A DNA stretch of 64,000 nt from Triangularia verruculosa (taxonomy: Eukaryota > Ascomycota > Sordariomycetes > Sordariales > Podosporaceae). The DNA lies in NCBI GenBank assembly GCA_033296885.1, contig MU863878.1:248001-312000 (forward strand). Reading direction: 5' to 3'. Both the position numbers and the translations under genes were made by a program. Positions 33,625-46,241 of the stretch are shown piece after piece. Within the stretch, counting starts at the first letter, position 1. Every line of letters begins with the position of its first letter. The notes below the pieces were generated by a model. It had not been told where the DNA came from and made no database searches. It was given only the letters and a program-made list of their open reading frames with translations.

Positions 33625-34604
33625 TCAAGCCTGCTGCTTCAACAACTCCGCAAACACCTCCTTCAATCCCGTCTCTCCCTCCCTCACCTCTCCAGAGGGC
33701 TCAGCCTTCGGATCCCACTCCAGCACGCCCCCCTCCAAAAAGCTCTCATTCATCTCCGCATACTCCCTCGCGACATAATCAGGGAACACGGCACCATAAT
33801 ACTCCAACAATCCCTCCTTTGGAATCAACTTCATCTCCACCTCCTTCCCCAGCACCTCCTCAAACGCATCCTTGACATCAATCGAGGTGTACTGCGGGCC
33901 ATGAAGCTCAAGAATAACCGGGTGCTCCTGTCTGTCGCCCTCGGACAAGATCTCCCGCGCGGAGATGACCCCGATATCCTTGACAGCAATCATAGGAATG
34001 GCGCGGTCAGCAGGGGTAATGGTGCTGTAAAAGAAGGGGTTCTCTGCGTCGGCGAGAAGCGTAGGGAGGGAAGAGGCCCAGTTCTCGATGAACCAGCAGC
34101 AGCGGAGGAAGGTTGTTTTGATGGTCGGGGGAAGGGTGGAGAGGATGAGTTCAGCTGCGTGGTTGGTTTTGATTTCGCCCTTTTTTCATCTCCTTGTTAG
34201 TAACCTATCTATGAATAAGAAGGGAAAGGGGAACGTACAATGCCGGAAGAAAACTGGGCTCCCATTGAGCTTAAGAGGACGACCTTTTTGATGGTGGAGG
34301 ACTTGAGGATGGCGGCTTTGATATTCTCGGTTTGCTTTTTGGCGTGCTCGAGGATGTCGACGTTGGCGTAGGTGGTTGGGGTGGTGGTGAAGATGATTTC
34401 GGTGGTGGAGAAGTCGAGGGAGGAGGGGTCGTCGATGTCGCCTTGGAGGGGGGTGAAGTTTGGGTTGGAGAGGAGGTCGGGGGGGACTTTGGAGGTGTCG
34501 CGGTAGATGCCGGTGATGGTTGGGGGGGAGGGGAGGGAGAGGAGGGCGCGGATGGTGGAGAGGGAGGTTTTGCAGGAGGCGGGGAGGATGGTGATGTTGG
34601 GCAT
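33625..34604 (-). CDS. NmrA-like family protein
   Basis: Exons 34604-34239 and 34179-33625 (intron 59 bp with branch ACTAAC) give 306 residues. The fold of NmrA-like short-chain dehydrogenase relatives is visible: an N-terminal beta strand (MPNITILPA), a strand ending in GDIDDP, IIFTTTPTTY, the KKVVLLSSMGAQFSSGI strand before the intron, then AELILSTLPPTIKTTFLRCCWFIENW and a substrate-side C-terminal domain. The nucleotide-binding loop lacks the usual GxxGxxG glycines (PASCKTSLST instead), so NAD(P) binding may be weakened or lost, as in regulatory NmrA proteins. Upstream of the start is a TTTTGG-rich leader. The partner and role are unknown. Confidence 0.8.
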
Positions 34605-37600
34605 TTTGGCGAGGTGATGGTGGTGTTGCTGTTTGGATGGCTTTTGTGGATATTTGACTTTGGAACTTGAGGGATGATGTTCTTCGGGGAGTTGTTGTAT
34701 GGCTGGTAGCCACCTTCTTTATACCGACTCCATGGCTTAGTCTTGTTCCATCTCGCCAGTTGTTTTGTTTATGGATCGTTGTTTGTCCACGCCAGCAATT
34801 TGTAAGCTCCCCTCTGTGGCGCCCGTCCGTCGCAGTCATATATTGTCTTAGAACTTTCTGGCAATGCTGTTTTGGTGGTGTTTTGGTAAGCGACGTTACA
34901 GCTAGCATCTGCCAAGCAAAGTCTTCTTTGAGCGTCTGTTGTGAAGAGTGCGCAATGGCTAGCGAATCACTGAGCTAGGACGCGGCAGACTCGTCACCAC
35001 AGCACGTTCTCGCAGAGCTGGCTGAAAATAATAGCTTCTAGAGGGTGGCCAAGCCAGATTGCGGAGCAATGAGACAGCCGCAAGCGGGATGCCAATGTGG
35101 TGAGCGGACGAATATTGCTCCGATGGCCGCTGAGACGACTGGGGATAGCTATTCTGCATGGTGAAGTGGTAAAATCATGTACCACAAGAATTTATGAGGT
35201 ATCCAAAGCTCATAAGCGACTATTGCGACGTTGAAAGGTAGGTAGATCGCTTTCGTGAGGTAGGAGACAATGAATGCTGCCGGTTAGGTGCCCGAGCATT
35301 GAGGGTGTTTCAGGGGCACGTCCCCCGCCCCACCTTGAACTGCGAGGTAGCTGTCCAGGATGGGAGCTCTGCTCGGCTTTGACAAGCACCATGAACATAT
35401 TCCACTTACCTTATTCTCTCCCATGCCTGAACTTCAAGCGTCCCGGCACATCTGTCGGCGTTTTGGTCATCGTGCCATTGAAGAGTGTCAACAAAGCTAA
35501 ACGATACCTATCAACGAGACACCTCGGCCGCTAGCTCTGGGTAATCGCCATGCGAGAAGCACATCGACCAAGAAGGCGGGCAAATTCGGCTCATGGAGGG
35601 GCCTTCAGGGATGATCTCTTATTTCTAACAGAAAGCAATCAAAACAGAAGGGTCGATCGTGGAGGCCTATGCTCGTGTCTTTCAAGGTGGAGGACAGAGC
35701 CAGGTTCTAATGGTATTTAAAACCCTCCATCGATATTCATTCCCAGTATGCTGACCACCTACGGCGGCGCCGCAGGAAACCACGGCTCATCCAGCGCGAC
35801 AGCACAACCAACAATCCGAGCCCAGACCTCGAGAATGGCAATTGGACCGGCTGCTGTCCTTGACATTCCGGGTTGAGGAGTTGCAAGCGTACACATTTGT
35901 GAGCTGTCTGCTACTATTCTCGCTTCTGATGGCTTGGTGCCGGAAGGTCCGTCAGGATGACAACCCATTTTACAAGGAAGTGACGCCGGCGGAACGCCGA
36001 GAAGGCCATGCGCTCTCTTCACGCTTGCTCGGTGGCCATGAAGGGGTTATCCTACCTACCTATACTATGCTGTATTCAGTTATGGAACCAACTCCCCACA
36101 CCACTAGGTAAGGTACCTAGCTAGGGATGCAAGTCAGCATTGAATACATTCTCGTCCTCCAATACCTACCCACTTGTCGCTGACTGATGATGTACCAAAG
36201 CTCCTAGAGACCAATGACGGGCAACTACGCATGTTCCCTGGATCTCGATACCCCCGTTCGACCACCGCTGGTTCGAGGACTGGAGGAATGTTCGAGCCGT
36301 CATTTTCAATTTGAACGATGCTCGTATACAATCATCGATGGCGACCAACCCCCGTCCTAATTCCCTTGGTCCAAGCATGGATCACACAGCCTCCGCCACT
36401 TCTGAGTGTTGGCCAAATTAGATGCGGCCATTCGTTATGCAGCGCGCGCCAATCCTTGTTGAATTCCCATTCTTGGACGACGAGATCACGTCTATTCCTA
36501 AGGCCACATGTCCACAAAAGGGTAGCATTTGAACCGACTAGCATTGCAGTGCTTCTTCGCCGGCATTGTATCGATGTTGGGCTAGTTTGAGGGCGTACTC
36601 TCTAGGATCAGGACATCGCTGGGTCAGGCGGCTTGCTTTCTTATTAGGTATCAACTTTCAGGGGCAGAAAACAGGATTTGCGCTATCGCCAGCGCCTACT
36701 ATCGGGTAAATGTCCCCATAGCGCCTCAGCTGTGAGTCTACACGTGTTCGAAGCTCAGCCTGTGCCTATCACCTAGCTCGGGATTAGCTGACGAATGGCA
36801 GATCATCACATGAGTGCAGGATATCGGATTAACTACCAAACAGTTGTCAATGCTGGAACCGAGCAACATGCCTAACCCGGTAAAGCCGTTTGAGGCTCAA
36901 ATGACCTCTGGCATCAGCATGCGCCTCTTTCAGTCCCAAACTTCAAACCACGTTTTGGGGTTACACAGGAGAACGCCCGCTGACCACCCATCACGGTTTA
37001 GGTTCTGACCAGGTCATTGGGTACCAACTATGGGAAATAAATATCCCATAAGCAAATGCTCTGGAAGAGGAAGATGATATTCAGGTTTGCAGTTAGTCGG
37101 TGAGTATACGATGGATAGCCTTTCCGTCTTCCCGATTCACCGTTCATCACGATGGGATTGTGCCTGGTATGCGCCTCCTCCGCGTTTCGTGCTCCCACGA
37201 CTAACAAGTACGGACAGGATGGTATCGCCATGGGCCTCCTCCAAATGACTGGCTATGGTCTAGTGGACGATTACATTGACACACACCGAGCCACACCGAA
37301 GGAAGCGTTTGTTTACTTGCTCACCACTTCGATGTTTCGTCCGATCATGCGAGTCCCGGCTCCACGTTGCCGGGACACGATCCTGGCAACAATGCTACCC
37401 ATTACGGATATGGGCGGTGTCTCAAGAATCTTGCCACAGCGTAAGGCTGACGATGACGAGGCCGCGAGGTCCGGTGTTCAATGATGTGGAAAGGCGCGAG
37501 AGCATCACAAGTTCATCCTTAGTAATGCCTTGCAGATGGTGCAGCAACTCTATGCGAGCGGGAATGAAAGACTCAAGGGTAGTTTTGAGAAGTATAAAGA

Positions 37601-37726
37601 TGGACATTACGCCCAACCTTTGGAGACAGCACTCATCACCATCATCCGACTGCTTCTCACCACAAGCATCTCCAGTTTCTTCTTTCAGACAGACCTCAAT
37701 CAGATCTTCCTTCATCAACCGCAAAA
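34605..37726. other. Gene-poor stretch of 3.1 kb
   Basis: No secure gene. A plus-strand frame at about 35770-36111 includes a hydrophobic segment (AYTFVSCLLLFSLLMAWC) after a hydrophilic lead and before KVRQDDNPFYKE, and might be an exon of a small membrane protein, but I find no start or splice partner. Frames at 36814-37008 and 37152-37484 look random. The last 150 bp before 37727 are a CA/TC-rich leader for the secreted protein. Confidence 0.4.
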
Positions 37727-38408
37727 ATGAAATACCTCGCCGCCTCCACCCTCCTCCTCAAGGCCACCGCCCTCGCCGGCCCCATCCTCGAAGCCCGCCA
37801 ACAAACCCCCGCCGTCTTCACCGGCGTCTCCAGCTTCCGGGGCCAAGGCTGCGAAGGCGCCACCGTCACCTACGACTCCATCAACCAAGTCGCCACCGTC
37901 ACCTACCCCAACTACGGCGTCGTGATCCCCTCCGGCCCCCGCGAGGAGTCCTGCTCCACCACCCTCCAAGTCCGCTTCCCCGTCGGCCAGTGCACCTCTG
38001 GCACCGCCTTCGGCACGGCTACCGGAACCGTCAACGTCCCCTCCGGCGTCACAGCCTTCTTTTCCGCTCGCGATTACGCCATCCAGCCCACCATTGGCCA
38101 AATCACCGACGTCAGCCCCAACGGCCAGTGGGCTGGTCCCCGTTCCGAGGATTACACCCTCCAGGACAACATCGGCTTCACTCTCACCCCCCCTAATGCC
38201 CAAAACAACTTGGTCAACTTCACCGTGTTTGGGGACTTGAGCTTGCAGCCGCAGAATGGCCCGGTTGGGTCGCTGACCAACAGGCAGTTTGTCTTTGATA
38301 TTCGCACTCAGATTCCTTGCTGTGAGTTTTTTTTTCTTACCTAACACTTACCGACTTGAGTGATTGCTGACAGATGATGTAGAATTGACCCTGCAGGAAT
38401 GGAAGTGA
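37727..38408 (+). CDS. Small secreted protein, DUF4360-like
   Basis: Exons 37727-38321 and 38374-38408 (intron 52 bp with branch CTGAC) give 209 residues; the second exon adds only YDVELTLQEWK. The signal peptide is MKYLAASTLLLKATALAGP, with a possible dibasic-like site EAR after it. The mature part is beta-rich, with cysteines in GQGCEGA, ESCST, GQCTSG and IPC, and one NFT glycosylation site. Codon use is strongly biased to C-ending codons, unlike the surrounding DNA, which suggests high expression. It resembles the secreted DUF4360 group in size and layout, but I am less sure of the family than for the gene at 19255. Confidence 0.75.
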
Positions 38409-41400
38409 CACTACCTATGAAATAAGATTTAGCCACCAAATGGGAGGCGTTGGAGCAGTGGCGGGTAGAGGTAGAGTTGGGGGGAAACAAACTTCAAGCC
38501 ACCCGTTACAGCTTTTTTCACTTTCTTACTCCTAGATTTCTGGTTTGTTCAGTTCTCTAGATTTTGTTTTGTATCTGCAGGCTTCAATCAGCACACGTGA
38601 TTGATGGTTAGCCGTTGGCGAAGAAATAAAAACACCTTGCGCAAGGAAATCATCGTCATGGCAATGCAGTGATATGGTCAAGAGGCTGGTAGGCAGGATG
38701 ATAGACATCATGATGGCTCCAGTTAAAGGGTATCAACATAGAATGGCATGTTGAAGGTTCCGAACACTGAAAGTTAAACAGCCTCACCAAGTTGGTCAGC
38801 TTCGACATGTCCAACACCCCAGGACATCTACTTGAGGTGCAAAGCCATCGATGACATGTCATAACACGGGCACTCAGTGACCAAACATCCAAGTCAAACA
38901 TCCAAGTGAACAACCTTCTCTCCATTCTGTATTGTACAAGTAGCAAGTAACAAAGAGATATTGGTACAATCTCTGATCAGACAACATGACAGTCATCCTT
39001 TCCTCTCCATCTGGCCTTCCATTACGTTCCGACCCCTTCCCACATGCTCCCTCAGCACCCCCAATCCGCCAAACGTCCCCCATGAATTCCACTATCACCT
39101 GTTGAGACAATAGAAATACAAAAGAGTTACTCTAAATACAAGATAAGAGGAACGTTACAAATACTAATAACCCCCCAAAAAAAGAATAATAACCCCAGAA
39201 CATACCTAGGTAACAACAACCCCAAAACATAACAATGACCTCCAAAAGGAAATGAAAAAAAGGAAATAAAAACCAAAAGGCAAAACCGAGTCCTAAGCGT
39301 ACACCTACCCCACACCTATTCCCACAACAACATCAACTCTTTCACTGTCCCCTCCACTGGGCACCATCACCACGGCCCGAAGACTGATGTCTTCGACCTC
39401 ATCCTACACAATAATCCCGGCCGGACCTGGTTCCCGGTATGGAATGGGATGGACTTGAGGTGTTCCCGGACATGATGCCTCTCGTGTTGACATCTTGAAG
39501 ACATTTTGAGGACCCCGACTCTCTGGTGATAGGAGTTTGGTGGCCCGAACCTCAATGGTTCGTGAAGACATTTGTGAGGAAACGCTGTTGAGCAAACGAC
39601 CCGTTGCTTGGGTCAACCGTCGAGGTCACGCGGATTTCCTTCTTTAGCTGCGGCGGCAGCTGTGGTCATATTGGGTTCGCAGACCCGTAGGAAGCGCGGG
39701 AGGAAGGGCATGTAATCGCCAAAGGGAAGCTTTGATCCCCCGAGGGGCGATCGGGTGGATGGACTTGTTTGTGAGGCGCCCTCCTCTTCTTTCTTGTTGG
39801 GCTGGTGCATGGTCACGATAACGTGTCGAGAAGACGAGCTTGTCTGGCTAGGACGGTTCCTGAGCTGAAGGCAGTTGTGCGCAAGCGGGACTCCATTGAT
39901 TCTGGAAAATCAGTTCCCGGCGGAAAGGTGGCCACCAGCTCCATCTTCGGTGTCTGACGAATCTTGATGCCTTGTGTGCCAACACCGGGGGCTTGAACGG
40001 GAACATGTGTTGACCCATAACGCAGGGGTCCTAAGGGGGTATCATGGAGAACGCAAATCTAGGTCGGTGGCACGGCTGAGTTCTTGTTGACCCTGGTCGT
40101 TGAAGCGAAGTAGCCCCCCAGAACACCGGTCTTGGCATGTCATTCGTGACGGTGACTAGAGTGAACGAGTTGGCAACTTGGTGTCGCGTCAAGCCGCATT
40201 GGGTTCTTGAGCAGCGCCATCAAGTTCCGCCTCATTAGAAAGCGAATGTCGATATCTTGGGCTTTCCAATCCTCAAAACGAGACGTGGCGAGGTGTCTGT
40301 GAAGACATTGGAAGTTGTCCTGCTGGTGGTGATTTGACTCGCGGGACGATAACGACCACTGGCATCTAGTCACTTACTAAGACCGGCACTGGTAGGCAAA
40401 GAGACGAAGCCAATGCAGTCTTGCTGGAGCAAGAGGAAGGAGGACAACTGGTTGGCAGCCCTTAGCATGACCAAAGGAGTGGATGGGAGACTGAATTGAC
40501 ACGACTGATTTCCCCGGGACGTGGCGGTCGCATGTGAGAGGAACATGTTGGGCCAGTAGGGACGCAGATGGCGAGTACTTGGTTATCGATGAACATGGCG
40601 CACCCCATAGTTGTCTGTCGGTGGCGATTGCACCGAACATTTGTTGCCAGCAAGCGTTGGTGCCTCGCGTGGCTCTGGTAGTGAATTGTCCGCAAACTTG
40701 GATTGATCGTAGGGCACCGAGAGGTAAGTGCTGTTTTTTGTTCACGGACAAGTACAGCCGCAATCATGGCCGCTCGATAATAGGCCCACAAGCTGCTTGG
40801 TTCTCGGTCGTTGGAAACGGTGAGCCTAGAACCAACTTGCTGCGCAAGAAAGCCTTCAGAGCAGACTCTTCCGACCTCGGCGCTTGTAGAAGTGGCCGGC
40901 TGATTGACATCTCAATATTCTGCGAGGCTCGCTAGGCGATGAGGATGATTGGGGTAGCAAATTCCGGTATTACTCGGGGCAAATACTTCGCGGTACAGCG
41001 CAGCACGGGATGACTGCCACGCGACGACGGGACGCACAAAATGATCTTCCATCAAAGCCTTGCTAACATCGCGAGTAATCTGGTCTTGAGGTTCGACGGC
41101 TTCTCTTGACGATGAAAGGTAGCAAGCTCTGAGTCAGGGTTGTCTGGCGCTGCTGCATAAGAGTGGCGCCTCCTCGATCGTGGTCAAGATGCAGTACGCC
41201 AATGGGTTCTTGAGGACAGTGCTGGTCTGCCAGTCAACATCAGAGTCTCCATGGGATTGCAGCCACCAGCGCATGGGCGAGGAAGCGTGATTATGCTCGA
41301 AATCATCGCCAGGTTTGAACCATAGTTCAGAACACTGGAATGCTGTTGAGGCAATGATTCAGGCTCTTCAAGTGCACGTCTTTTCCTTGGCTCTGGCTAA

Positions 41401-42331
41401 TAGCTGCTCGGCTTCTCCACCAATATATTATTTTTCGCCTTTCAGTTCATTGCCTCAACTTCCCTCAAGAGGTGCCAATCTCTGTCACCTGTCACCAAAG
41501 AACAGCGATGTTGATAGGGAGCGCTGCTTCACCCACCGAAGGAGACAGGAGTTTTCGGAGCTATCTGATTGCCTTTGTCGAGGACATGTTCACCGTAGCC
41601 CGGCGGTGCTATCGCGGCTACTTGGATTGACGGTGTTCCGACAGGTACCTGCGGCCCAGCCGTGCGCCGAAATAGGCGGGCAACGACCGAGAATGAGGCG
41701 TGCTCGGGACACTCGTCGCCGTCTCATAATCTGGAAGTATACCTATTGGGCGAGATGAAATGGTGATAATGCTGAAGATAGCAATAGGTATAGCGATGTC
41801 GATAGTAATTCCGATAATGATGAGTGTAATGATGGCGATAAGGGTGGCGATAAGAATGCCGCTGCAACTGTCGACGCAGAAAGTGGTGCTTGGTGTCAAG
41901 CCGTTGAGCCGCCGAAAGTATTGACTGTGTCGTACCCCAACCGACCCATCATGATGTCCCGCTAATTTGATGTGTTTGAACAGCCCTCCTGCCCACTGTC
42001 GTTGGTCATGTCTTGCCAGTGTTCCTCACTAAGAAATCACGGGCAAGCGTGTACAATTTGGTGGTTTGAAGTGGTAGTTTGAAGTGGTGGGTTATGGCTC
42101 CAGGAACAGTATGACTGTTGCTTCCCACTTCCAATTGTGGTCGGCGCCATTGTCGAGAAGGTCGTGGAGCATAACAATAAGAGGAATGGGATGCTCGAAA
42201 TTTGATGGTTGTCGATATGTGTGCCTAGTAGTCCGAAGCCCTCAACGCCTGAAAGAAGCACTGCCCAACTCCGGGTTGTAAAATGTTGCCTTGCAATCGC
42301 CCGAACACCACGACTTGCACAGAGCGTGCAG
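38409..42331. other. Gene-poor stretch of 3.9 kb with decayed coding DNA
   Basis: No intact gene is supported. An A/C-rich low-complexity part lies at about 39120-39290 and includes the palindrome TACCTAGGTA (39203-39212). The minus strand at 40912-41358 is coding-like but broken (separate entry). Other minus-strand scraps at 39400-39820 and 40140-40760 have uneven coding character. The phrase TGGGTTCTTGAG occurs at about 40200 and 41207 in similar settings, hinting at an old duplication. Confidence 0.45.
40912..41358 (-). pseudogene. Decayed coding fragment, family unknown
   Basis: One minus-strand frame runs from 41358 to a stop at 40912 with a single internal TGA (41134-41136). Before it: CSELWFKPGDDFEHNH and VDWQTSTVLKNPLAYCILTT; after it: AVEPQDQITRDVSKALMEDH and AALYREVFAPSNTG. 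The text looks like real protein on both sides of the stop. No splice pair that removes the TGA is visible. I do not recognise the family. Confidence 0.35.
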
Positions 42332-43607
42332 TCAAACTATGCCCATGATGACTCTCTCCAGGAGAGCGCCCGTCACTCCGCAACCGACAACAATCCATGT
42401 CCATTTGTTGTAAATTTGGCTCTTGTCGGGCCAGAAGCTGTTTCGCTCTCGGCGGTAGCGGTCAAACTCGATCTTCTTGCTCACGTCTTCGCTTGAGTAC
42501 CTTCTTGTACGGCTGTATTCGTCTGTCTTGTCACCACCCACCAGTCGGAGGTAGAGATAGTTGGCCAGAGGGCCTACCATGGCGATAGGAGTGAGGAGGT
42601 CGGAGGCATAGAGCAGGAGCGGGAAAGACAGATGAACGAGAGCGTCGCCGAGATAGCTGTGGGTACCATTGGTCAGCATCGGAAGACGGTGATGGCATGG
42701 ATGAAACTTACTTGGGATGCCTCACAATTCCCCAAACTCCCTCCTTGCAAATCTTCTCTTCCCTGTGCTCCCTCTCGCGACTGATAGAGACCCTTCGTCC
42801 ATTGACACCGTTACCATTCTCTTTTTCCATACTGCCCGCACGACTCGGAGTGCCTGAGCCAATGCCGATGCCCTTGCCCATCTTGAACCGATCCAGTTGC
42901 CAGTCGGCCAAGACTTCCATGGCCAAGCCCATGCTGAATAGGCCCACCGACAGAGCTTGAGCCCAACCCTTCTGGGACATGGATGTCAATGACTGCTGGA
43001 TGACGGCACCGGAGTAGTAGCCCAGCCGAAATGGTGTGACGACAGGCAAGCTGATGAGAGTCAACCATCCAATCTCTGGCACAAAATTCTTCCACCAGAT
43101 CTTGTTCCAGCTGAAGCCATGCTGACGCTTGAGAGATTCGTAGGCGGGCTTGTCACGACCTTTCCCGCGTTTGAGCATGCGGGAGAGCACTCTGTAGAAG
43201 AGTCTTCCTCCCCAAAGCGTCACACCGGTGAGGATAAGCTTCTCAGGGCGAGCAAGAGCCTTGTAAGCATGGAAGATGGAGACTGGGTGGTGTGCCAAAG
43301 AATGACGAAAGACGGCAGACCACCATGCGTTGAGGAGGGGTCCAAGCGGCCAAATCAGGTCTTTGGCCTCCAGTCGATTGGTGAGGCGGGCAACAGTGTA
43401 AGCTATCCCTGCGAGGGAGGAGTTGACTGTCAAAGAGGGAAGAAGTGTGGAGTGTAGCAAGAGTCCTGGCGACAAGAGGGAAGTCTTCAGGGTTGTGCTG
43501 AAGGTGGGACAAGCTGTCCGCGGGCGTGACAGTGGACGAAAGTCCGCCGGGTCATCCGACACATAGCTGTGGCCGCCGTACGGATTGCTGGTCTGTCTGA
43601 TTACCAT
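42332..43607 (-). CDS. Membrane protein of the DUF1295 / steroid 5-alpha-reductase-like group
   Basis: Exons 43607-42712 and 42656-42332 (intron 55 bp) give 406 residues. Splicing joins EGVWGIVRHPN to YLGDALVHLSFPL. That is the signature of this group (W-x-x-x-RHPNY-x-G), in which the conserved Arg-His-Pro-Asn-Tyr binds the nicotinamide cofactor in true reductases. Several membrane helices are visible (for example EIGWLTLISLPVVTPF, AQALSVGLFSMGLAMEVLADW and, after the motif, LLTPIAMVGPLANYLYLRL). A low-complexity insert rich in Gly/Ser and charged residues (about 258-288) precedes the motif. Endoplasmic reticulum location and lipid or sterol-like substrates are typical of relatives. The start is the first Met of the frame. 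Confidence 0.8.
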
Positions 43608-45079
43608 CTTGGAGGAGGGGTCCTGCAGTAGGCTGCAATTATGGTGATCCTAGCCGGCGCCAAATGGAAAGAGCTTGAGGCAGTTGTGATTTCCGGCCGG
43701 GTTGAGAGCTTGAAAAGAGGGAAGGAAGAGAATAAATACGGTATTACTGGAGGAGGGGAATTGGTTAGCATTGCCCTTATGGGGTGCCAGACTCTCCTGC
43801 GAAGAGTGACGTCGAGGTGTGCGCATCAACAGGGCCCCGGACTCCGCAACCGATGCACCAACGACAGTGTCAAAGAGTCGTAAACACGTACCTGTGGATT
43901 CTGCTACCCTTGAAGGGCGCCTGCAGCGATGAAGATATTCAAATGGACACCCTGCGGACGTCGTGACTCCCAGCGCGGTGTTGTTCTGGTGTAAGCAAGA
44001 TAGTAACCTGCGTGAAAGACTACTGGAAACGGCATGTTTGAAGTAGATACTGACGACTCGCTGGCCAAGTGTTAGACACGATGTTGATGAAAACTAAGAG
44101 ATGATTATGGAAAGGTTTGATGTAGGGGAGAATCAAAGACGCGGAGCAAAGGAGCGGAAAAGACTTGGTTGATAGCACACTGCAGCATTCCTTCCATTCG
44201 AGAACACGTGGAGGAAAGAGTGCGATGATTTCCTCCTAGAGGGCCTGAAGGACTGTGCGGTCCTGCCGACCTAGGTCCACACCTGGCAGCTCCTATCAAG
44301 GCCAGGCCAGGTCTAGGCACCCATCAATGGGACCTGACTGTACGGTTGGCTTGCATTGCTCCCGTCAGGCGCTCTGGGTTCTGCAATAAGTCCAGAAGGA
44401 ATGAACAGCACGTAGCACAATTACTTGGACAACTTCCTATGTGCAGATCATCGACAGCATATACCGTCGGAATCGACACCGTCGCGGTTGAAGGCTTATT
44501 CCATCAAGGTCACGGTCTCCTCCGTCGCGTTGCCAACATAAAACAACAGAGGTGCTCCTGTGCCACCATAGGATGAGCTCCCTTCAGCGATGCTGGTTGA
44601 TAGGGTTCACTGCATGATGCCCGATTGGTTTCTCATGCTGTGTGATAGCAGCCTAGGTATATCGTGGGGGCTAGGGTTGGCCCGGATATCCAACAGCTTG
44701 TTGCTTCTGATACTGCGGTTTGTTCCCGTCGTTACACTCCAGCATCTTGATTTTTAAAGAAAAAGCGCCGAGACTGACATTTCCTTTCTCTACCATCAGT
44801 CCATCGCAGTCCACCGCAGTCCCCCGTCTCGAGCCTTAGGTCAAGACGACTCGCGACATTTCAAGAAGGTTGACTACCTAGGTCCTTGACATCGAGACGT
44901 TCTTTCTACTCATGCAGTTCCCCTGAGTCTCAGCTATCATGGAACGCATGCCTTTGCCATTTGTTAGGCTGGCAACCTGGGGGGACTGCCTGCTCGACCG
45001 GCAGAAAGCCCATCCTGTCAATAACAACAGATGAAAAGACCGGAGCCCGTTCCATCTTCCACATGTACGCGGCCATGAG
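43608..45079. other. Spacer, no intact gene
   Basis: About 1.5 kb with only short frames. Near-palindromes related to CCTAGG occur at 44268-44277, 44652-44659 and 44875-44884. The last 100 bp before 45080 may contain more of the P450 pseudogene in shifted frames (RSIFH near 45050), but this part is too decayed to trace. Confidence 0.45.
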
Positions 45080-45798
45080 ACACTGCCACCGGAAGAGAAA
45101 TCATGGAAGACAATGTGCGACGAGGCTACGCGGTTGACTCGGGCAAGATCGGAGACGATGGCACAAACGCTCACGAAAATGCCCTTTTATCTAAAGCACG
45201 TTTCAGAGGGTTTGGAGAACCTGAGGAAAGAACAGGGCGCAACGATACCCAACGAGCTGGACATTCCTTGTTGGAGTAGACTGCAACAACTTTCGTACCT
45301 GGTGAGACTTCTAGCTAGCTTCCTGTTGTGTGAGCTATGGCTAACATTGAGGCAAAACAGATAGCAGTAGTCAAGGAAGCCCTCCGTCTTCCGTACGGCA
45401 TTACTACGAACCTACCCCCAGTGGCACATGGATGGAGTCGACCTTATTTTCGGAGCCGCATGCCTTCAAGCCAGAGCGCTGACTGGGATCGGGCAAGAAC
45501 TTGGATCGATACCTGCTTGATGTCTTTTGGAAAGGGGTCAAGGGCCTGTCTGGGAATCAAGTAGGTAACTATTCGTAGTTAGCTTCACTACCGGACTACA
45601 GGACTGGCACATTCTTTCCAGCTCAGCGTACCTATATGCAGAACTGTATCTGACAGCCGCGACAAGCAAAGGTGCGACCTGAAAACGTACGACACATGAC
45701 TGGAGAGAGATATTATTTGCAAGAGGGATGAGTTTGTGGCTCTTGGTGATCTTGACACCCGAGAGGTCCGGGCTAAGCTGTCGAGACGGAAACTGTAA
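45080..45798 (+). pseudogene. Cytochrome P450 pseudogene, C-terminal half only
   Basis: P450 landmarks appear in order: LPPEEKSWKTMCDEATRLTR and a helix-I-like SETMAQTLTKM; LQQLSYL joined across an intact intron (45301-45360) to AVVKEALRLPYG with the ExxR motif; FSEPHAFKPER (the PERF region) in another frame; FGKGSRACLG, the haem-binding loop, back in the ExxR frame; and LYAELYLTAAT. The PERF segment is out of frame with its neighbours and ends in TGA (45480-45482) where the family has TGG for Trp. So there are two compensating frameshifts plus a nonsense-type change, and the N-terminal half is missing. Pattern of motifs resembles fungal trichodiene-oxygenase-like P450s. No intact cluster genes surround it. 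Confidence 0.75.
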
Positions 45799-46241
45799 TG
45801 GTAGGTACTGGCCACCCTAAAATTCGCCAGTAGCTTGGGGGCAATGATGTGCGATTGGCAAATAAATTGTAACGCTAGCTGTTTTTTTCGGAGAAGGTAT
45901 TCGTGCTATGGCGTATGGGGCTATCTGGATACCTATACATCTTCAGACATCCCGTCTCTTGGGTTGATCTGAGAAGGTACAAAATCACCGCCGAGATGGC
46001 TAGAACTTGGATTGTCAACCGGGAATACATCAAAACCTCTCATAAGCCAAAGTGCAAAGGAGACTGACTCAAAGTTATTTTCAATCACTCGGTATTCATG
46101 GAGATTGCAGTGGCCCAGTGATTAGAGCTGAGCGTGTAGCCACACGCTCCTTCCTTCTATGGGCTTATCAGTGTGAAGTTATAGGCAAGGAATTTCAGGA
46201 TTTGAAAATTTTCATTTCCCTTTTCATCAACAAACGTCAAA
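45799..46241. other. Spacer, no gene seen
   Basis: About 440 bp, AT-rich, without family features in any frame. Confidence 0.4.

Noticed and set aside
37276..38347. Long frames on both strands over the secreted protein gene
   Set aside because: They arise from C-rich third positions; only the frame from 37727 has a signal peptide and matching splice site.
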